The notes: generated by a model not told the origin, from the letters alone. Shown: positions 36,619 to 48,241, counted from the stretch's first letter. The stretch is 64,000 nucleotides of DNA from Viola odorata (GCA_963691705.1 OY829540.1:66822367-66886366); one strand, 5' to 3'. Program-made: numbers and translations.

Positions 36619-37431
36619 GATAGCGTTTGGTTCACGAAATGCTACTTTTTCCTTTAGAATTATTTTCTCGGGACAGTGATTAAAGGAAATGTTAGTTTTT
36701 TGTGTTTGGTTGGGATTTAAAATTCCCGAAAAAAGTAACATTATTGTGTTTGTTTTATACTTGAGAATCCTCGAGGAAAGTAAAAAAAATACTATTTTAT
36801 CCTTTTCTATATTTGTGTTTTTGTTATCTTGTTAGGTGTCTAATTATTCTTTTCTATATATACTATGCTACACAGTTTCTTTTAAACACGTTGGATTTTC
36901 TCTCTATTTAGTTATCTATCTTTCAACAATCAAAATTTCAAATGAGTTTGTTTTGTGGCTATGGTTTTTTTTTTTTTGCAGGTTAAGAACATGACAAATG
37001 ACATAGCTTTTATATTAGAGTTCTTGAAAATTATAGCAAAATATGACACGTATTGTTCTAACAGTGAAAAAAATATAACCGCAACAATAAACAAGTCTTT
37101 AAAATCTATAGTAAGATAATATGATCTACTTCATCTAATTGATCAATTATTTTGTGGATCGAAATCAAATGTTGTTCTTTAAGAAGACGTTTGTTTTTTT
37201 TGACAAATATGGTATTTAACAACAAAAAATAGTTTTTCTTGTATCAGAGAGTCACTCTCCCCACCTCATAGCTAAGGAATCACTTTCCTCCATTTTTTGG
37301 AAAGTCAAGGGGGTCAAGGCAAGTTGGATTCCGGGAGAGAGTGATTCCTTGTCGCAACCAAACGCAATAAATCTCAGAATCTCAAATTCTCGAGTCACTT
37401 TCCTTTCTGATTCCGCCAACCAAACGCATCC
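36619..37431. mobile_element. Non-autonomous PIF/Harbinger-like element
   Basis: The left end is GATAGCGTTTGGTTCACGAA and the right end, read inward, GGATGCGTTTGGTTGGCGGA. TAA is directly outside both ends (36616-36618, 37432-37434), matching the 3-bp target duplication of this superfamily. It is 813 bp, without a recognisable transposase. The GTTTGGTT core is typical of these elements. Confidence 0.5.
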
Positions 37432-38600
37432 TAAGTAAACAACGTGTTTACACACAAATATCAACAAATTGGTGCATTTATATAATCCTAAAACTAATCA
37501 TATTCGTGTTTTAGCAGTTAATTATTTCGTACACAAAAGATCAACATCTTACATAAAAGAGTGAAAGCATAACTAATTATTCATATTGGTCGGTCTATTA
37601 AACAATAAAGTGTTTTTAATAAGTAATTATTCCATTAGTAAAAATTTATTATCGAACCACTTATACAATTATGATTACTAATGTTGTTTAGTTGCGGCTG
37701 TAAGCAGACAAATTTATCAGTTTTATGTTTCCCACTTGCAATCTTGTATTATTTGTTCGTACAGTGCTGGATTGGGAAAAAATCAACGTGTGAAACACCT
37801 CTAATAATGTAGTACTGGATTTCCTAATAAGTTGTGAACTTGTCTGTCAACTAATTAATTCAAGCAGCAATTCCAATACCGTTTTTTATATCACTACTTG
37901 TTGCTGTTCTTCATTTGACTTGGAATTAAGAAAAAGGACTAGCCTAGGATTCTCAATCCGGGTGTCTCCATTTTTCTATTAATATAAAATATATCGATCT
38001 CGGTTAAAATATCGATTTCGGTTGACATTTAAAAGAATTATTTTTTATATATTTATAATGATAATTTTTTTAATATTAGGATGAGTTGTAACGTCCATAC
38101 CGGTAGGTATTTGATCGGTATAAAAATAGAAACCGAAATAGTATAACATATTTTCTATCTCATTTTCTCCCGTTAATATAAGACCGATAACATTGACCTC
38201 GTCATCATCTTTAAACCCAAAGTTATATAATTGATTGATTTTCAAAACCTGGATCTCAATACCTCTAGCCGAACATATAACCTTTTAAAATGGACAAACT
38301 TATCATGATCGGTCTGTATTAATTTAGAATAGTATTTTTTTATTATACTTATTTCAAACTCCTAGTGTAACTAATAAGTGTATATATCTACTATTTTTTT
38401 AATAGAGTTTTTAACGTATCTATGAGTATAACAACCTTTTTAATTAACACTTGTTGGGTCCAAACTCCAAAATGACCCTAACAGATGTACCTATCAAACA
38501 AACATTTTCCTAATGGGAAAGATTAGAAATCACGAATCAGAAAGCAAAGTTAACAATAAAAAAATATTAGCCAGATAAGAAAGAGAAGGCTTACATAATG

Positions 38601-38623
38601 CTACGTCATCCGAGAAACGTCAC
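38601..38623. promoter_or_regulatory. Paired TGACG motifs (as-1-like) in the WRKY54-like promoter
   Basis: CTACGTCAT and AACGTCAC place two TGACG cores on the minus strand with starts 14 bp apart. They lie about 240 bp before the ATG and about 150 bp before the TATATA-like box near 38760. Classical as-1 has 12-bp spacing. TGA factors bind such pairs in salicylate-responsive promoters; use here is inferred. TTGAC W-box cores lie further upstream near 37914, 38018 and 38188. Confidence 0.4.
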
Positions 38624-38863
38624 AAGGCTAAGGTAAGCAAGTTGTGGAATTTTCCTCGTAACCTTCCTTACATTTTCCTATTATTTGCTTCACCATTTCC
38701 TTGCAACCCTTTTGTCAAGCTCAGACCATTATCCATAAAACCCACTTCTCACCCTCACTATTATATACCAACACTCATCTTAGCCTAGAAATCCAAAAAA
38801 AAAAGGAACCCACAAAAAAAAGAAAAAAAGAGAGACAAGTGTAGAGCAATTAATTGAAATCTG

Positions 38864-40438
38864 ATGACCACTATGGATAGCAGCACTCTTTGGGCTGAAA
38901 AGGTAGTGAAAAAGCTTGTTGAAGGGCAAGAATTTACAGCCGAGCTTCAAATTCTGATCAAGAAATCTTATGGAGATGATGGGTCTTTCCCTTTATCATC
39001 ATGTCATGAGATTTTACCCAAGATCTTGAGATCTTTCGATGAGAGTCTTGCAATTTTGACTTCTCTTGAATCGTCCGGTGATCAACAGCTGATCTGTCAG
39101 AATCTTGCAACTTCTCAGGTGGACTCTGCCTGCTACGATGACCGGAGGTCTGAAGATTCCAGTGAAAGCAAGAAGAGGCCGACAGCCGCCAAAGATAGGA
39201 GGGGTTGTTATAAGAGAAAGTAAGTTTTTGATTCTTGAACAAAAGATCAAGACTTCCATCTTTTTCATACATTTCTTGAATTTTGAGGTTCCAAACTAAC
39301 ACAGGAGAGTTTTCCTCTGTTTCTTGCCAGAAAGAATTTACAAACATGGACTACTGTCTCCCCAACAATAGAAGATGGTCAAGCATGGAGAAAGTATGGA
39401 CAGAAGGAAATTCTCAACTCTAAGCACCCAAGGTATATATTGATCTTCTTTTAATCCCCTTTCTTATTTTTAGGTGAACAGAGAACTCGAAATCAACCGA
39501 GTCTTGCTAGTATTTGGTAACCAGCAAACAATAATCAATGAATTTTACGTCTACTTTCTTTAATTCTCAATGAATTGGTTATAATTAAGAATAATGATAT
39601 ATAGGAAGGAATCTTAGATAAGTGGGGATGGGGCAATTTCATGAATGAAGAATCAAAAGTTGAAAGATATGGAACCTCATAAAGACAAAGAAGAAAAAGT
39701 TATGAACACCAACCCATGTGGGAAATAGTGTAGAAAAACATAACTCCATTCAAAAATAGTAAAAAAATTAATAAATGACTCGTGGATAAAATGATGAAAA
39801 GAAAAAGACTGTGGGTCTTTGATGATGTTTGTTGTCATTTAGTTGTTGTCAATAAGCACTTTTGAAAGAAATTCTAACCCCACCTTAATCCTTGATTAAA
39901 TCGCAGGAGTTACTTTAGGTGCACTCGCAAGTATGATCAAGGATGTAGGGCAACAAAACAAGTCCAAAAAATAGAAGATGACCCAAAAAAGTACAACATC
40001 ACTTACATTGGCCATCACACATGCAAAGACATTATCCTCAATGCAGCTCCACAAATCCTGATCACAGATTCTTCGTCTGATCATGCTAACTGGGAATCTT
40101 GTAATTTCACGGTCGATTGTTCCGATTCGAAGAATATTCTTAGAGTTGATCATCACCACAAATTTACCATCACTACCTCCTCTTCTACGCCAACTACAAC
40201 AGAAGCCGTAAAGCAAGAACCTAAGGAAGAACATCATCATCAGAGACCAACAAGTGATGTAACAGACAATGTTTCATCTTTGGATTGTGGTAACATTTGG
40301 GAGGATCTAATGAAACCAGTATTTGATGATGAGTCCAAGATGTCTGTCTACTCAAGTACTACAGAGGCCACTTCTCAGAGTTTTGGCATTTTTCAAGATT
40401 GTGTTTTTTCATTTGATGAGACTGAGATTTTTCTTTGA
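38864..40438 (+). CDS. WRKY54: Group III WRKY transcription factor, WRKY54/WRKY70-like
   Basis: Exons 38864-39219, 39331-39432 and 39907-40438 join to 329 residues. The WRKYGQK heptad is at 138-144. The zinc finger is C158-X7-C166-X23-H190-X-C192, diagnostic of group III. Intron 2 splits the WRKY domain after HPR, the position conserved in this group. The N-terminus ([20 protein letters not shown]) is the leader helix shared by WRKY54/70 proteins, and the C-terminus is acidic and Ser-rich. A second in-frame ATG is at codon 4. In Arabidopsis WRKY54 and WRKY70 modulate salicylate responses, senescence and osmotic tolerance in the nucleus; that function is inferred. Its place next to the rhodanese locus supports the WRKY54 assignment over WRKY70. 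Confidence 0.93.
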
Positions 40439-41755
40439 ACAAAGAGTGAGATTTTTCTAGTTTAGTTGCTTGTTCATGTAATAGTGATATGTGTAGAAGT
40501 GGTGCCAACTATACTTGGAAATCTATGTACCATGTAGATAACTTTTGTGGAATAAAGTAGAGCAGACTTTACTCAAGATCTTGATTAGTCCATTGATTTG
40601 AAGTTCCTAACATTCCAAAAATTCTCAGCCATAGAAAATGAGTCAGGGGAAAAACAAACTACACTAAGTTACCAGAATATTAGATTTTAGTAAGGCAGAG
40701 GATCGATTTTTTTTTCCCACCACAAAATGAGTAACAATCAAACAATCACCATAAAAGATAAAGATAACACCAAAATTTACGTGGAAAACCTCAATAGGTA
40801 AAAATCTCAAAACCAACTCCGACAATTTCCACTAATAATAAATCATTAGGCTTACAATCACATTTTTGGTATTGACTCTTACAATCACATTTTTGGTATT
40901 GACTCTCATAATTTCTCTCAACTCAATCTCATATTTAGGCAAACAACAAGTCGAATTTCACAGCTTCTGTCCGGACTCTGTTAATCTCTCAGAATACTCA
41001 AGAGCAACCTTTTCACAATCTCTCAATTGCTTTACATTGCAACCAATGTAATTTTTATTCCAAGCATGCCTATTTATAGGTAGCTAATATGTAAGAAGGC
41101 AAATTCAATTCAATTTGGCTTTCTACTCCAACTTAAATTCTAGTTCAATTTAAATTTTATTTCAAGCACAATTCTAATTCTCCTTCGGTCAATATAAACT
41201 GGACTCCAATAATACCATGCACTAACACTTCAACTGGACGTGTATACAACTTTCAATATAATATTTCAAGTAATCATGAAAAAAGATGCCTCACCCGAAA
41301 GAGTGATAAGATTATTTTACTTTACCTGATCCAATGATTTATTTTCCTAAAATAAACAGTTGATATCCTGTAGTTACCAAATACATCTCCTAGAATTTAT
41401 ATGATCATTAAGATGTGTCTAGTGTCCTTAAAAGTATTTTGTTTTGTTCTACTATCAAGTTGCTAGGTGCCCCACACTCTTACGTCTCTCACATCAAAAT
41501 TCCAAAAGCTCAAGATCCATCCAAATCCCAAATAAGACGTAAGACAAAAGGTGAAAATGGTTGATTGGTGGGAAAATAATTTCACAAATGAACCGATTAA
41601 TTTATATATTTTGAGTCAGTAAATACGTAGTTCAATGATTGTTTGCTCGTACTAAAAACTTTAATTTTTAAATTTCATCTCCACCTTATGTGTCATAATT
41701 TTATTATTATTATTATGGGCTTACTTGATTCGAATTGGAAATAATTTCTCCTCCC
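40439..41755. other. Intergenic region left of the hAT element
   Basis: WRKY 3' untranslated DNA comes first. At 40852-40905 a 27-bp unit (TTACAATCACATTTTTGG plus nine more bases) is repeated twice. The surrounding text (ACGTGGAAAACCTCAATAGG, 40780-40800) resembles copia LTR interiors, but no paired LTR is seen. Nothing coding is recognised. Confidence 0.4.
41748..41755. repeat. Target-site duplication, left (CTCCTCCC)
   Basis: The eight bases CTCCTCCC immediately left of the hAT terminal repeat are repeated exactly at 48562-48569. Eight base pairs is the hAT hallmark. Confidence 0.95.
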
Positions 41756-41768
41756 TAGGGAAGGCAAT
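41756..41768 (+). repeat. hAT terminal inverted repeat, left
   Basis: TAGGGAAGGCAAT, exact inverse of 48549-48561. Confidence 0.93.
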
Positions 41769-41774
41769 TTGCAC

Positions 41775-41985
41775 CCGCGGGTATGGATATCCGCCGGATA
41801 CCCGCACTTGCGGGTGGGTATTACCCGCAGTTTGCGGGTATTTTGCGGGTATGGATTTACCCGCACCCGCAAAGTGCGGGTATGGGTGCGGGTATGGATA
41901 GTGCCTTACCCGCACCGCAACCCGCACTAAATACCCGCAATGCGGGTATGAAATACCCGCAATGCGGGTATGAAATACCCGCAAC
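41775..41985. repeat. Left subterminal CGGGTA/TACCCG array
   Basis: Many copies of ACCCGC/GCGGGT in both orientations, such as TACCCGCAATGCGGGTATG. A similar array adjoins the right end, which fits cooperative transposase binding as known for Ac and other hAT elements. Confidence 0.7.
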
Positions 41986-42455
41986 ATATATATACATATC
42001 ATAAATTTCACCAGATATTTTCACTATCCCAGACTAGGTGAGCAAGATCAAACAACAAAAGCTACCACATCCAGTATGCTTTTGAAGAACAACATAAGAT
42101 ATACATAGCTATCATAAACAGTCCAGACATCAAAGATTCAAAAGGCTTGAGCTCTTGCTCTTGCAACAAGTACACTACAGATCAATGTTTCAACTGGAAT
42201 TGACAGCTAGGTCAAAACACAAATAAATTACATATTTATAACTTAAAAACACCACAAAACTTTAAAATAAAAGTCATTGATGAACAATCCATTAAAGAAA
42301 CCCTCCACAAAATAATGGTCATGATCATTGAGGAGGAGGTCTGCCATATTGGTCTGCCAAAACCCTCCACAAAAATGAAACTTGAATCCATTAAAGAACA
42401 ACATCAAGCAAAAAATTGCATAGCTAACAAGAATTTTCAAAGTTAAAGGACATGA

Positions 42456-43766
42456 TCATTGAGGAGGAGGTGGAAAGCGAGACATCAAGGCACCTAATAT
42501 TTCTCGTTGATAATTTTCATATCTATCCCACCGCGCATAGAGATTTGACTCAATTTGATCAATTCGAGAGATAACAGAAAGTTGATGCTGTTTGACCGAA
42601 GATTCAAGCTCATCTATCCGAGCACACAATTTTGCATAGTCTTCATAATCTTCATCCTCATCGTCATTGCCATCTTCATCCATATCCGCATTCTGATCTT
42701 GATTGTCACTACGGAGTTCATTATCTACGCCACAATCCCTTGCTACTTCAAAATTTAAATTTTGTTTCCCCCGTTTTTTTTCCGAATAAGCAAGCATTCC
42801 TTCTTCATTTAACTTCAATTGAAGACGAGATATCACATGAGACGAGTTATATGTGAAACAAGCATTGGAAAACTCAGTAGAATGAGGGATGGTTATACCA
42901 TTTGCTTCCAAAATAAGCATAATCAGGTGCGGGTAGGGAAGATGGACATTTTGACCGGGTTTTGTGACTTTGTTTTTAGCCATGTGGTTTATAATTAGAA
43001 AACCTAAGTTCAAAAGGTTCTTCTCCAGTAAATGAAACATAATCCATACTTCAATTCCTTGCACTTCACTAAGACAGTTAATCCTAGGAAGAATGATCCT
43101 AGAACTGAGATGAAACAGTAGTAGGCAAAGAGGATCCAAAAAACTGAGAGGAACGGGGGTATTGGGATTGGAACCGGGAGCTACTCTTTCCCATTGTTTG
43201 CGGAAACCAAAATTAGGAGCACTAATAGCTCCACGTCCTTTAAAATAACACAAACCAGCATTTGGTACACCTAAAATTCTGCATATCATCTCAACATCAA
43301 CCATAACAGGTTTTCCAAATATCTTAGAAGTTATACTACAACTCGCTGGATCCTCTTTCATGCTTGATTCCAAATTCGCATAGAAAGTTTTGACAAGCAC
43401 AGGACTAAAATCTCGACAAATTCCTACAGCCTTAGTCCATCCTTGGAAATCCAATAATCCATGTAGAGCACATTTAATCATATTTTCCATATCAAACACA
43501 CGTGGTATGATAATCTGAGCAGTAGCAAAATAATTCTTATAGTATAAGAATGTACGCTTACTTGTGAAAAAGATTGGATCATAGGTGGGAGGTGGAACAT
43601 AGAATTGGGAATTTGTGGCAGCTAGGACAACGAATTCATCTTCTTCAGCTGCGGGAGGAAGAGGATTTGAAGACGACGACCCGAGTAGCAGACGTGGACT
43701 TTCGCGTTGAGCCCTTTTCTTCATGTCTCCACCTCGAGTACGTTTGGAAGAGGAGTCTCCTACCAT
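42456..43766 (-). CDS. Accessory protein of the hAT element (putative plant transposon protein type)
   Basis: Uninterrupted, 436 residues, starting MVGDSSSKRTRGGDMKKRAQ. A basic, Ser/Arg-rich N-terminus could be a nuclear signal. Residues about 70-290 (FFTSKRTFLYYKNYFATAQI, FGKPVMVDVEMICRILGVPN, LNLGFLIINHMAKNKV) resemble the domain catalogued as putative plant transposon protein (Transposase_32); this match is from memory. The C-terminal 110 residues hold an acidic stretch (DMDEDGNDDEDEDYEDYAKL) and a coiled coil (LCARIDELESSVKQHQLSVI). It lies wholly inside the hAT ends, opposite in strand to the transposase. A TATAAAAG box lies near 44062-44055 on the minus strand, flanked upstream by GGCGTC palindromes. 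Function is unknown: helper protein, captured host gene or remnant of another transposon are all possible. Confidence 0.8.
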   Translation of the reverse strand: MVGDSSSKRTRGGDMKKRAQRESPRLLLGSSSSNPLPPAAEEDEFVVLAATNSQFYVPPPTYDPIFFTSKRTFLYYKNYFATAQIIIPRVFDMENMIKCALHGLLDFQGWTKAVGICRDFSPVLVKTFYANLESSMKEDPASCSITSKIFGKPVMVDVEMICRILGVPNAGLCYFKGRGAISAPNFGFRKQWERVAPGSNPNTPVPLSFLDPLCLLLFHLSSRIILPRINCLSEVQGIEVWIMFHLLEKNLLNLGFLIINHMAKNKVTKPGQNVHLPYPHLIMLILEANGITIPHSTEFSNACFTYNSSHVISRLQLKLNEEGMLAYSEKKRGKQNLNFEVARDCGVDNELRSDNQDQNADMDEDGNDDEDEDYEDYAKLCARIDELESSVKQHQLSVISRIDQIESNLYARWDRYENYQREILGALMSRFPPPPQ

Positions 43767-44052
43767 ATTTAGTGAAAATCTAGGAGATTTGAGGGAAAAA
43801 ATACGGAAGAGTAAGTTAGGGTTCCGGAATTGGGGATTTCGGATTGGGTGGATATGTAGTGGTTAAGAAAACAAATTGATTGATGGGTTTTGGTTATGGA
43901 TGTGTAAGGAGTGATTTCCTAAATTTTGGGATGATTTGGAGGTGATTTGGAGGTGATTTTCGATGAATTGGGTGATTTGGAGTTTGAGGATAGAGGGAGT
44001 AAGAGAGAGAAGACGCGGGATCTGATGATTTATGAGGAGTTGGAGTTTCAAC

Positions 44053-44211
44053 AGCCCTTTTATACTCTCTAGGCGTCACGACGCCTCGCTAGGCGTCATT
44101 AAGCCTCGAGATGACGCCTAGGTCTGATATTGGAGCAAAAAACGTGGTTGCCATTGTATCCGTGAGGCGTCATGACGCCTCAAATGGCGTTTCATGTGGC
44201 GTCATGACGCC
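44053..44211 (-). promoter_or_regulatory. TATA box and GGCGTCATGACGCC palindrome cluster of the minus-strand hAT gene
   Basis: Read on the minus strand, GAGTATAAAAGG lies near 44067-44056, about 290 bp before the ATG. Directly upstream are AGGCGTCACGACGCCT (44071-44086), AGGCGTCATTAAGCCT (44091-44106), a half site ATGACGCCT (44111-44119), the perfect palindrome GAGGCGTCATGACGCCTC (44164-44181) and GGCGTCATGACGCC (44198-44211). Confidence 0.6.
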
Positions 44212-44320
44212 CCAAACATTGAGGAGGAAATTAATTATTTCATATTTTCATTACATTTGGATTTTTTCTACTATTTTTGGATCCTGTATGTCCATTTAAA
44301 ATTATATGAATAAAATGATT

Positions 44321-44990
44321 AAAAATGCCCTCATTTAGTCATTTTCTCACTACATTCCAATTTTTTCACGATTTTTAGATCCTAAAATTATATGAATTTC
44401 ATTTTAAATTATATATAATCATTTTAATATTTTAAATATTTTGTATCATAAAATATAAAGATTTATCATGCTAAAATACTAAAAATGCCCTCATTTAGTC
44501 ATTTTCTCACTACATTCCAATGTTTTCACGATTTTTGGATCCTAAAATTATATGAATTTCATTTTAAATTATATATAATCATTTTAATATTTTAAATATT
44601 TTGTATCATAAAATATAAAGATTTATCATGCTAAAATACTAAAAATGCCCTCATTTAGTCATTTTCTCACTACATTCCAATTTTTTCACGATTTTTAGAT
44701 CCTAAAATTATATGAATTTCATTTTAAATTATATATAATCATTTTAATATTTTAAATATTTTGTATCATAAAATATAAAGATTTATCATGCTAAAATACT
44801 AAAAATGCCCTCATTTAGTCATTTTCTCACTACATTCCAATGTTTTCACGATTTTTGGATCCTAAAATTATATGAATTTTATTTTAAATTATAGATAATC
44901 ATTTTAATATTTTAAATATTTTGTATCATAAAATATAAAGATTTATCATACTAAAATACTAAAAATGCCCTCATTTAGTCATTTTCTCAC
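44321..44990. repeat. 160-bp tandem repeat, four units plus partial
   Basis: The phrase AAAAATGCCCTCATTTAGTC recurs at 44321, 44481, 44641, 44801 and 44961, exactly 160 bp apart. Units are nearly identical; units 1/3 and 2/4 share variants (TTTTTTCACG versus TGTTTTCACG), so the array may have grown by doubling a two-unit block. Confidence 0.92.
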
Positions 44991-45300
44991 ATACTATCTT
45001 ACATTTTCTCACATAATATCTTATACTTCTAATACCTCTAATACTTCTAATACTTCTATTGTACTCTTACATTTGAATATCTTACATTTTAATATCTTAC
45101 ATTTGACTATCTTACATTTGAATATCTTACATTTTTTAATATCTTACATTTGAATATCTTACATTTTTTAATATCTTACATTTGAATATCTTACATTTGA
45201 ATATCTTACATTTGAATATCTAATACTTATACTTCTAATACCTCTAATACTTCTAATACTTCTATTGTACTCTTACATTTGAATATTTAATACTTCTATT
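44991..45300. repeat. ATCTTACATTTGAAT minisatellite
   Basis: Short units of 14-16 bp built on ATCTTACATTTGAAT and TAATACTTCTAATACCTC repeat irregularly. The block 45002-45075 is partly duplicated at 45215-45290. Confidence 0.8.
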
Positions 45301-45844
45301 TTTGTAAATATATACTAATTTTAATCTTTATATGTCTTGTATCATAAAATGTAAAGATTTATCATACCAATTAGGCTCGTAAATCGTAACTCATAAGTCA
45401 TATTTGTCAAAAATTATCAAAACGGTGTGTTTAACAACAAAACGGCGTCGTTTTGATGTTAAACACGTCATTTTGTCATACTTCTAATATTAACACTTAA
45501 AGGCTAAGTAAACATCTAACCCTAAAAATAAGCATAGCAATTACAATTACTCAATTAGCAGCAGCTGCGCAGCAACAGCAAGTCAGCAACCGTCCTCTCC
45601 TCCTCAGTCCTCTCTGCGCAGCAACGTTCGTCCACTTTGTCTTCGTCTCTCTAACTCTCTCAAATGACCAATCATTCCCCTCCTCATCTTGCTCTTGCAT
45701 TGGGTTCAACAGGTTTGATTCTCAAATGACCAATCTAATTATTTATGTGTTGATAATGTGATTTAAATTTTATGGGTAAACTGTGTTTGAGCTAGGAAGA
45801 AGAACCGTAGGAGCTAGGAAAAAGAAAGAATTTTGCCTTACCAT

Positions 45845-45906
45845 ATTATATATCCAGGCGTCATGACGCCGTGAATGGGGTGGTCCCAGGCGACATGACG
45901 CCTGGG
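45845..45906 (+). promoter_or_regulatory. TATA-like box and GGCGTC palindromes of the hAT transposase gene
   Basis: TATTATATATCC near 45844-45855 is followed directly by GGCGTCATGACGCC (45857-45870) and the near-palindrome CCCAGGCGACATGACGCCTG (45885-45904). The transposase ATG is at 46004. A splice-acceptor-like TTGTTTGTAG at 45983-45992 suggests a leader intron. Confidence 0.55.
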
Positions 45907-46003
45907 ATGATACTTTGCTTACCCCGTTACCCATCTTGTTTGTATTATCTTGTTAATTCATGTTATTTCATTCAGTATTATCTTGTTTGTAGATATTAAT
46001 ATA

Positions 46004-48241
46004 ATGGAAAATCAAGAACACCCGTATGAAGCAATCCCATTGGGTAACTTGGGTTCACATAGTGCTACACAAGTGGGAAGTTCCAATCCAATTGATAATG
46101 CTCAATCATCCACACAACACTCAACACCCGCTGAAGAACAGTCCAGTTTTGAACCAGTAAAAAAGAAACAAAAGAGTATTGTTTGGGAACATTTTACAGA
46201 GGCTATGGTTGGTGATAAGTCGAAAGCAAAGTGTAAGTATTGCAATAAGCTATTGACTTCTGGGCGTGGTTCTGGCACATCTCACTTGCATAATCATGTG
46301 AAAAGTTATCCAAGGCGACAATTGGTCACCATTCAACAGAAGTATTTGACTGGCACTGTTAGTAAAAGTGGGAAGGAGGAGTTGACTTCAACTACATTTG
46401 ATCCTAAAATTGCAAGAAAAGAGCTTGCGTGTTTGGTTGCGATGCATGAACATCCTCTTACTTTGGTGGAGCAAATCAATTTCAAGAGGTTTGTTTGTTC
46501 GCTTCAACCACTTTTTAAGGTTCCTTGCCGGAATACTTTGAAAAGTGATATAATAGGGATGTATGAGAAAGAGAAATGTAATTTAATGGAGCTCATTGAG
46601 AAAAATGAAGGCCGAATAGCCATCACCTCTGATATGTGGACCTCTAATCAAAAGAAAGGTTATATGGCAATCACAACACATTTCATTGATCGCAATTGGA
46701 AATTGCAAAGCAGACTTTTGAGGTGATTTCATAACTTATATAAAATATATAGTTTATGTTTGAATTCAATATTGTCATTTGAAACTTACTAAGTTTTATG
46801 TCAACTATAGGTTTTTATATGTGCCATGTCCGCACACCAAAGAAGTACTTTTTGAAGCTTTATTAAAGACTCTTGTTGAATGGAAAATAGATGTAAAGTT
46901 GTCTACGATTACTCTAGACAATTGCTCTACTAATGATGCTATGATGGTTTTGGTGTCGGATGAGTTAAAATCTCGGTCTCTCATTGCTAATGGATCTTAC
47001 CTTCACATGCGGTGTTGTGCTCACATTCTGAATTTGGTTGTACAAGATGGACTTGCAGTTATCAAGGATGGTATTAGTGCAATCCGTGAGAGTGTTTCGT
47101 ACTGGACGGCTACTCCAAAAAGATTACAGAAGTTTGAAGGTACGTTTATTGGTCCTAACAAATCTACTAGAAGTCTCTCTCTTGATTGTCCAACTAGGTG
47201 GAACTCCACATTTTTAATGTTAGAAACAGCACTATTATATAAGGATGTTTTCACTAGGATTAGAGTTACAAACACTGAGTGCAGAATATGTCCTGTTGTC
47301 ACTGAATTACAATGGAAATTTGCTGCTGATATTTGTGCTAAACTGAAGGTTTTTTTTGAAGTTACAGAATTGTTTAGTGGCACACTTTATCCTACATCAA
47401 ATGTGTATTTTTCTAAGATTTGTGACTTGAAATTGAGATTGAGAGATTGGTTAACCTCTCAGACACCCATTATAGCAGTAATGGCTACTGAAATGATGAC
47501 CAAGTTTGTCAAATATTGGGATAATGTTAATGTTCTTATGGCTATTGCTGCGATACTTGATCCACAATATAAGATGAAGTTGATTCAGTTCTACTACTGT
47601 AAAATTTATGGTGTTAATTATGTTGCGGAGATTGAAAAAATTAAGAGAGTTTGTTATAATATGGTGAGAGAGTATGGTGAGAGGGGAGCGGATGCACGTG
47701 CAACATTGGATCCATCGTTAGCTTTACTGGCAATGAACGCTTCTCAAGCTAGTATGACTGAATATGATATGTTTGTGATGGAGTCCCAAACTGATCAGAC
47801 TCCACAAGCAATAAGTGAGTTGGATCTTTATTTAGAGGAGCGTGTCTTGCCAAGAACAGAAAATTTTGACATTCTTGTATGGTGGAAGGTGCAAGGAGTT
47901 AAGTACCCGACTTTAAAGGCAATTGCTCGTGATATTCTAGCTATTCCAGTGTCTACGGTTGCATCTGAGTCTGCATTTAGCACAAGTGGTAGAGTGATCA
48001 GCCCACATCGTAACAAACTTCATCCAACAACCATTGAAGCTTTAATGTGTACTCGTAGTTGGTTGTGGTCAGCTGAACATACAGGTACAATAATAAATAT
48101 AATTTTATTTATTCAGTTTTGAACTTATACATAAGCATGAACAGCCTCTTATTTATTTATGTGTTTACATTCGTAGGTTGTGGTGCCGTATCTACCGAAT
48201 CTCTAGATTATCAAGATACTGATAATGAAGACAATGAGTAA
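46004..48241 (+). CDS. hAT transposase (BED zinc finger, RICESLEEPER-like)
   Basis: Exons 46004-46722, 46811-48084 and 48177-48241 join in frame to 685 residues. A BED finger lies at about 58-105 (SIVWEHFTEAMVGDKSKAKC ... CNKLL ... HLHNHV). The catalytic-domain landmarks are ITSDMWTS, ITLDNCSTNDAMM, MRCCAHILNLVVQDGL and PTRWNSTFLML. The hAT C-terminal dimerisation region reads YPTLKAIARDILAIPVSTVA then SESAFSTSGRVISPHRNKL and IEALMCTRSWL. No stop or shift was seen, so it is potentially active. It would excise and insert the element by binding the terminal and subterminal repeats. It differs from domesticated SLEEPER genes in lying between intact inverted repeats. Confidence 0.93.

Larger units (their letters stand above)
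35517..38863. other. Intergenic region with small DNA-transposon copies
   Basis: Between the rhodanese start and the WRKY54-like gene lie two related Stowaway-like copies and one Harbinger-like element (separate entries). The remainder is AT-rich. The last about 300 bp are the WRKY54-like promoter, with TATATA near 38760. Confidence 0.5.

Noticed and set aside
41721..42011. Open frames reading repeated HYPYPHPYP-like peptides
   Set aside because: They translate the hAT subterminal ACCCGC array.
44321..45300. CRISPR-like regular repeats
   Set aside because: Plant nuclear DNA; the units are contiguous tandem repeats without unique spacers.
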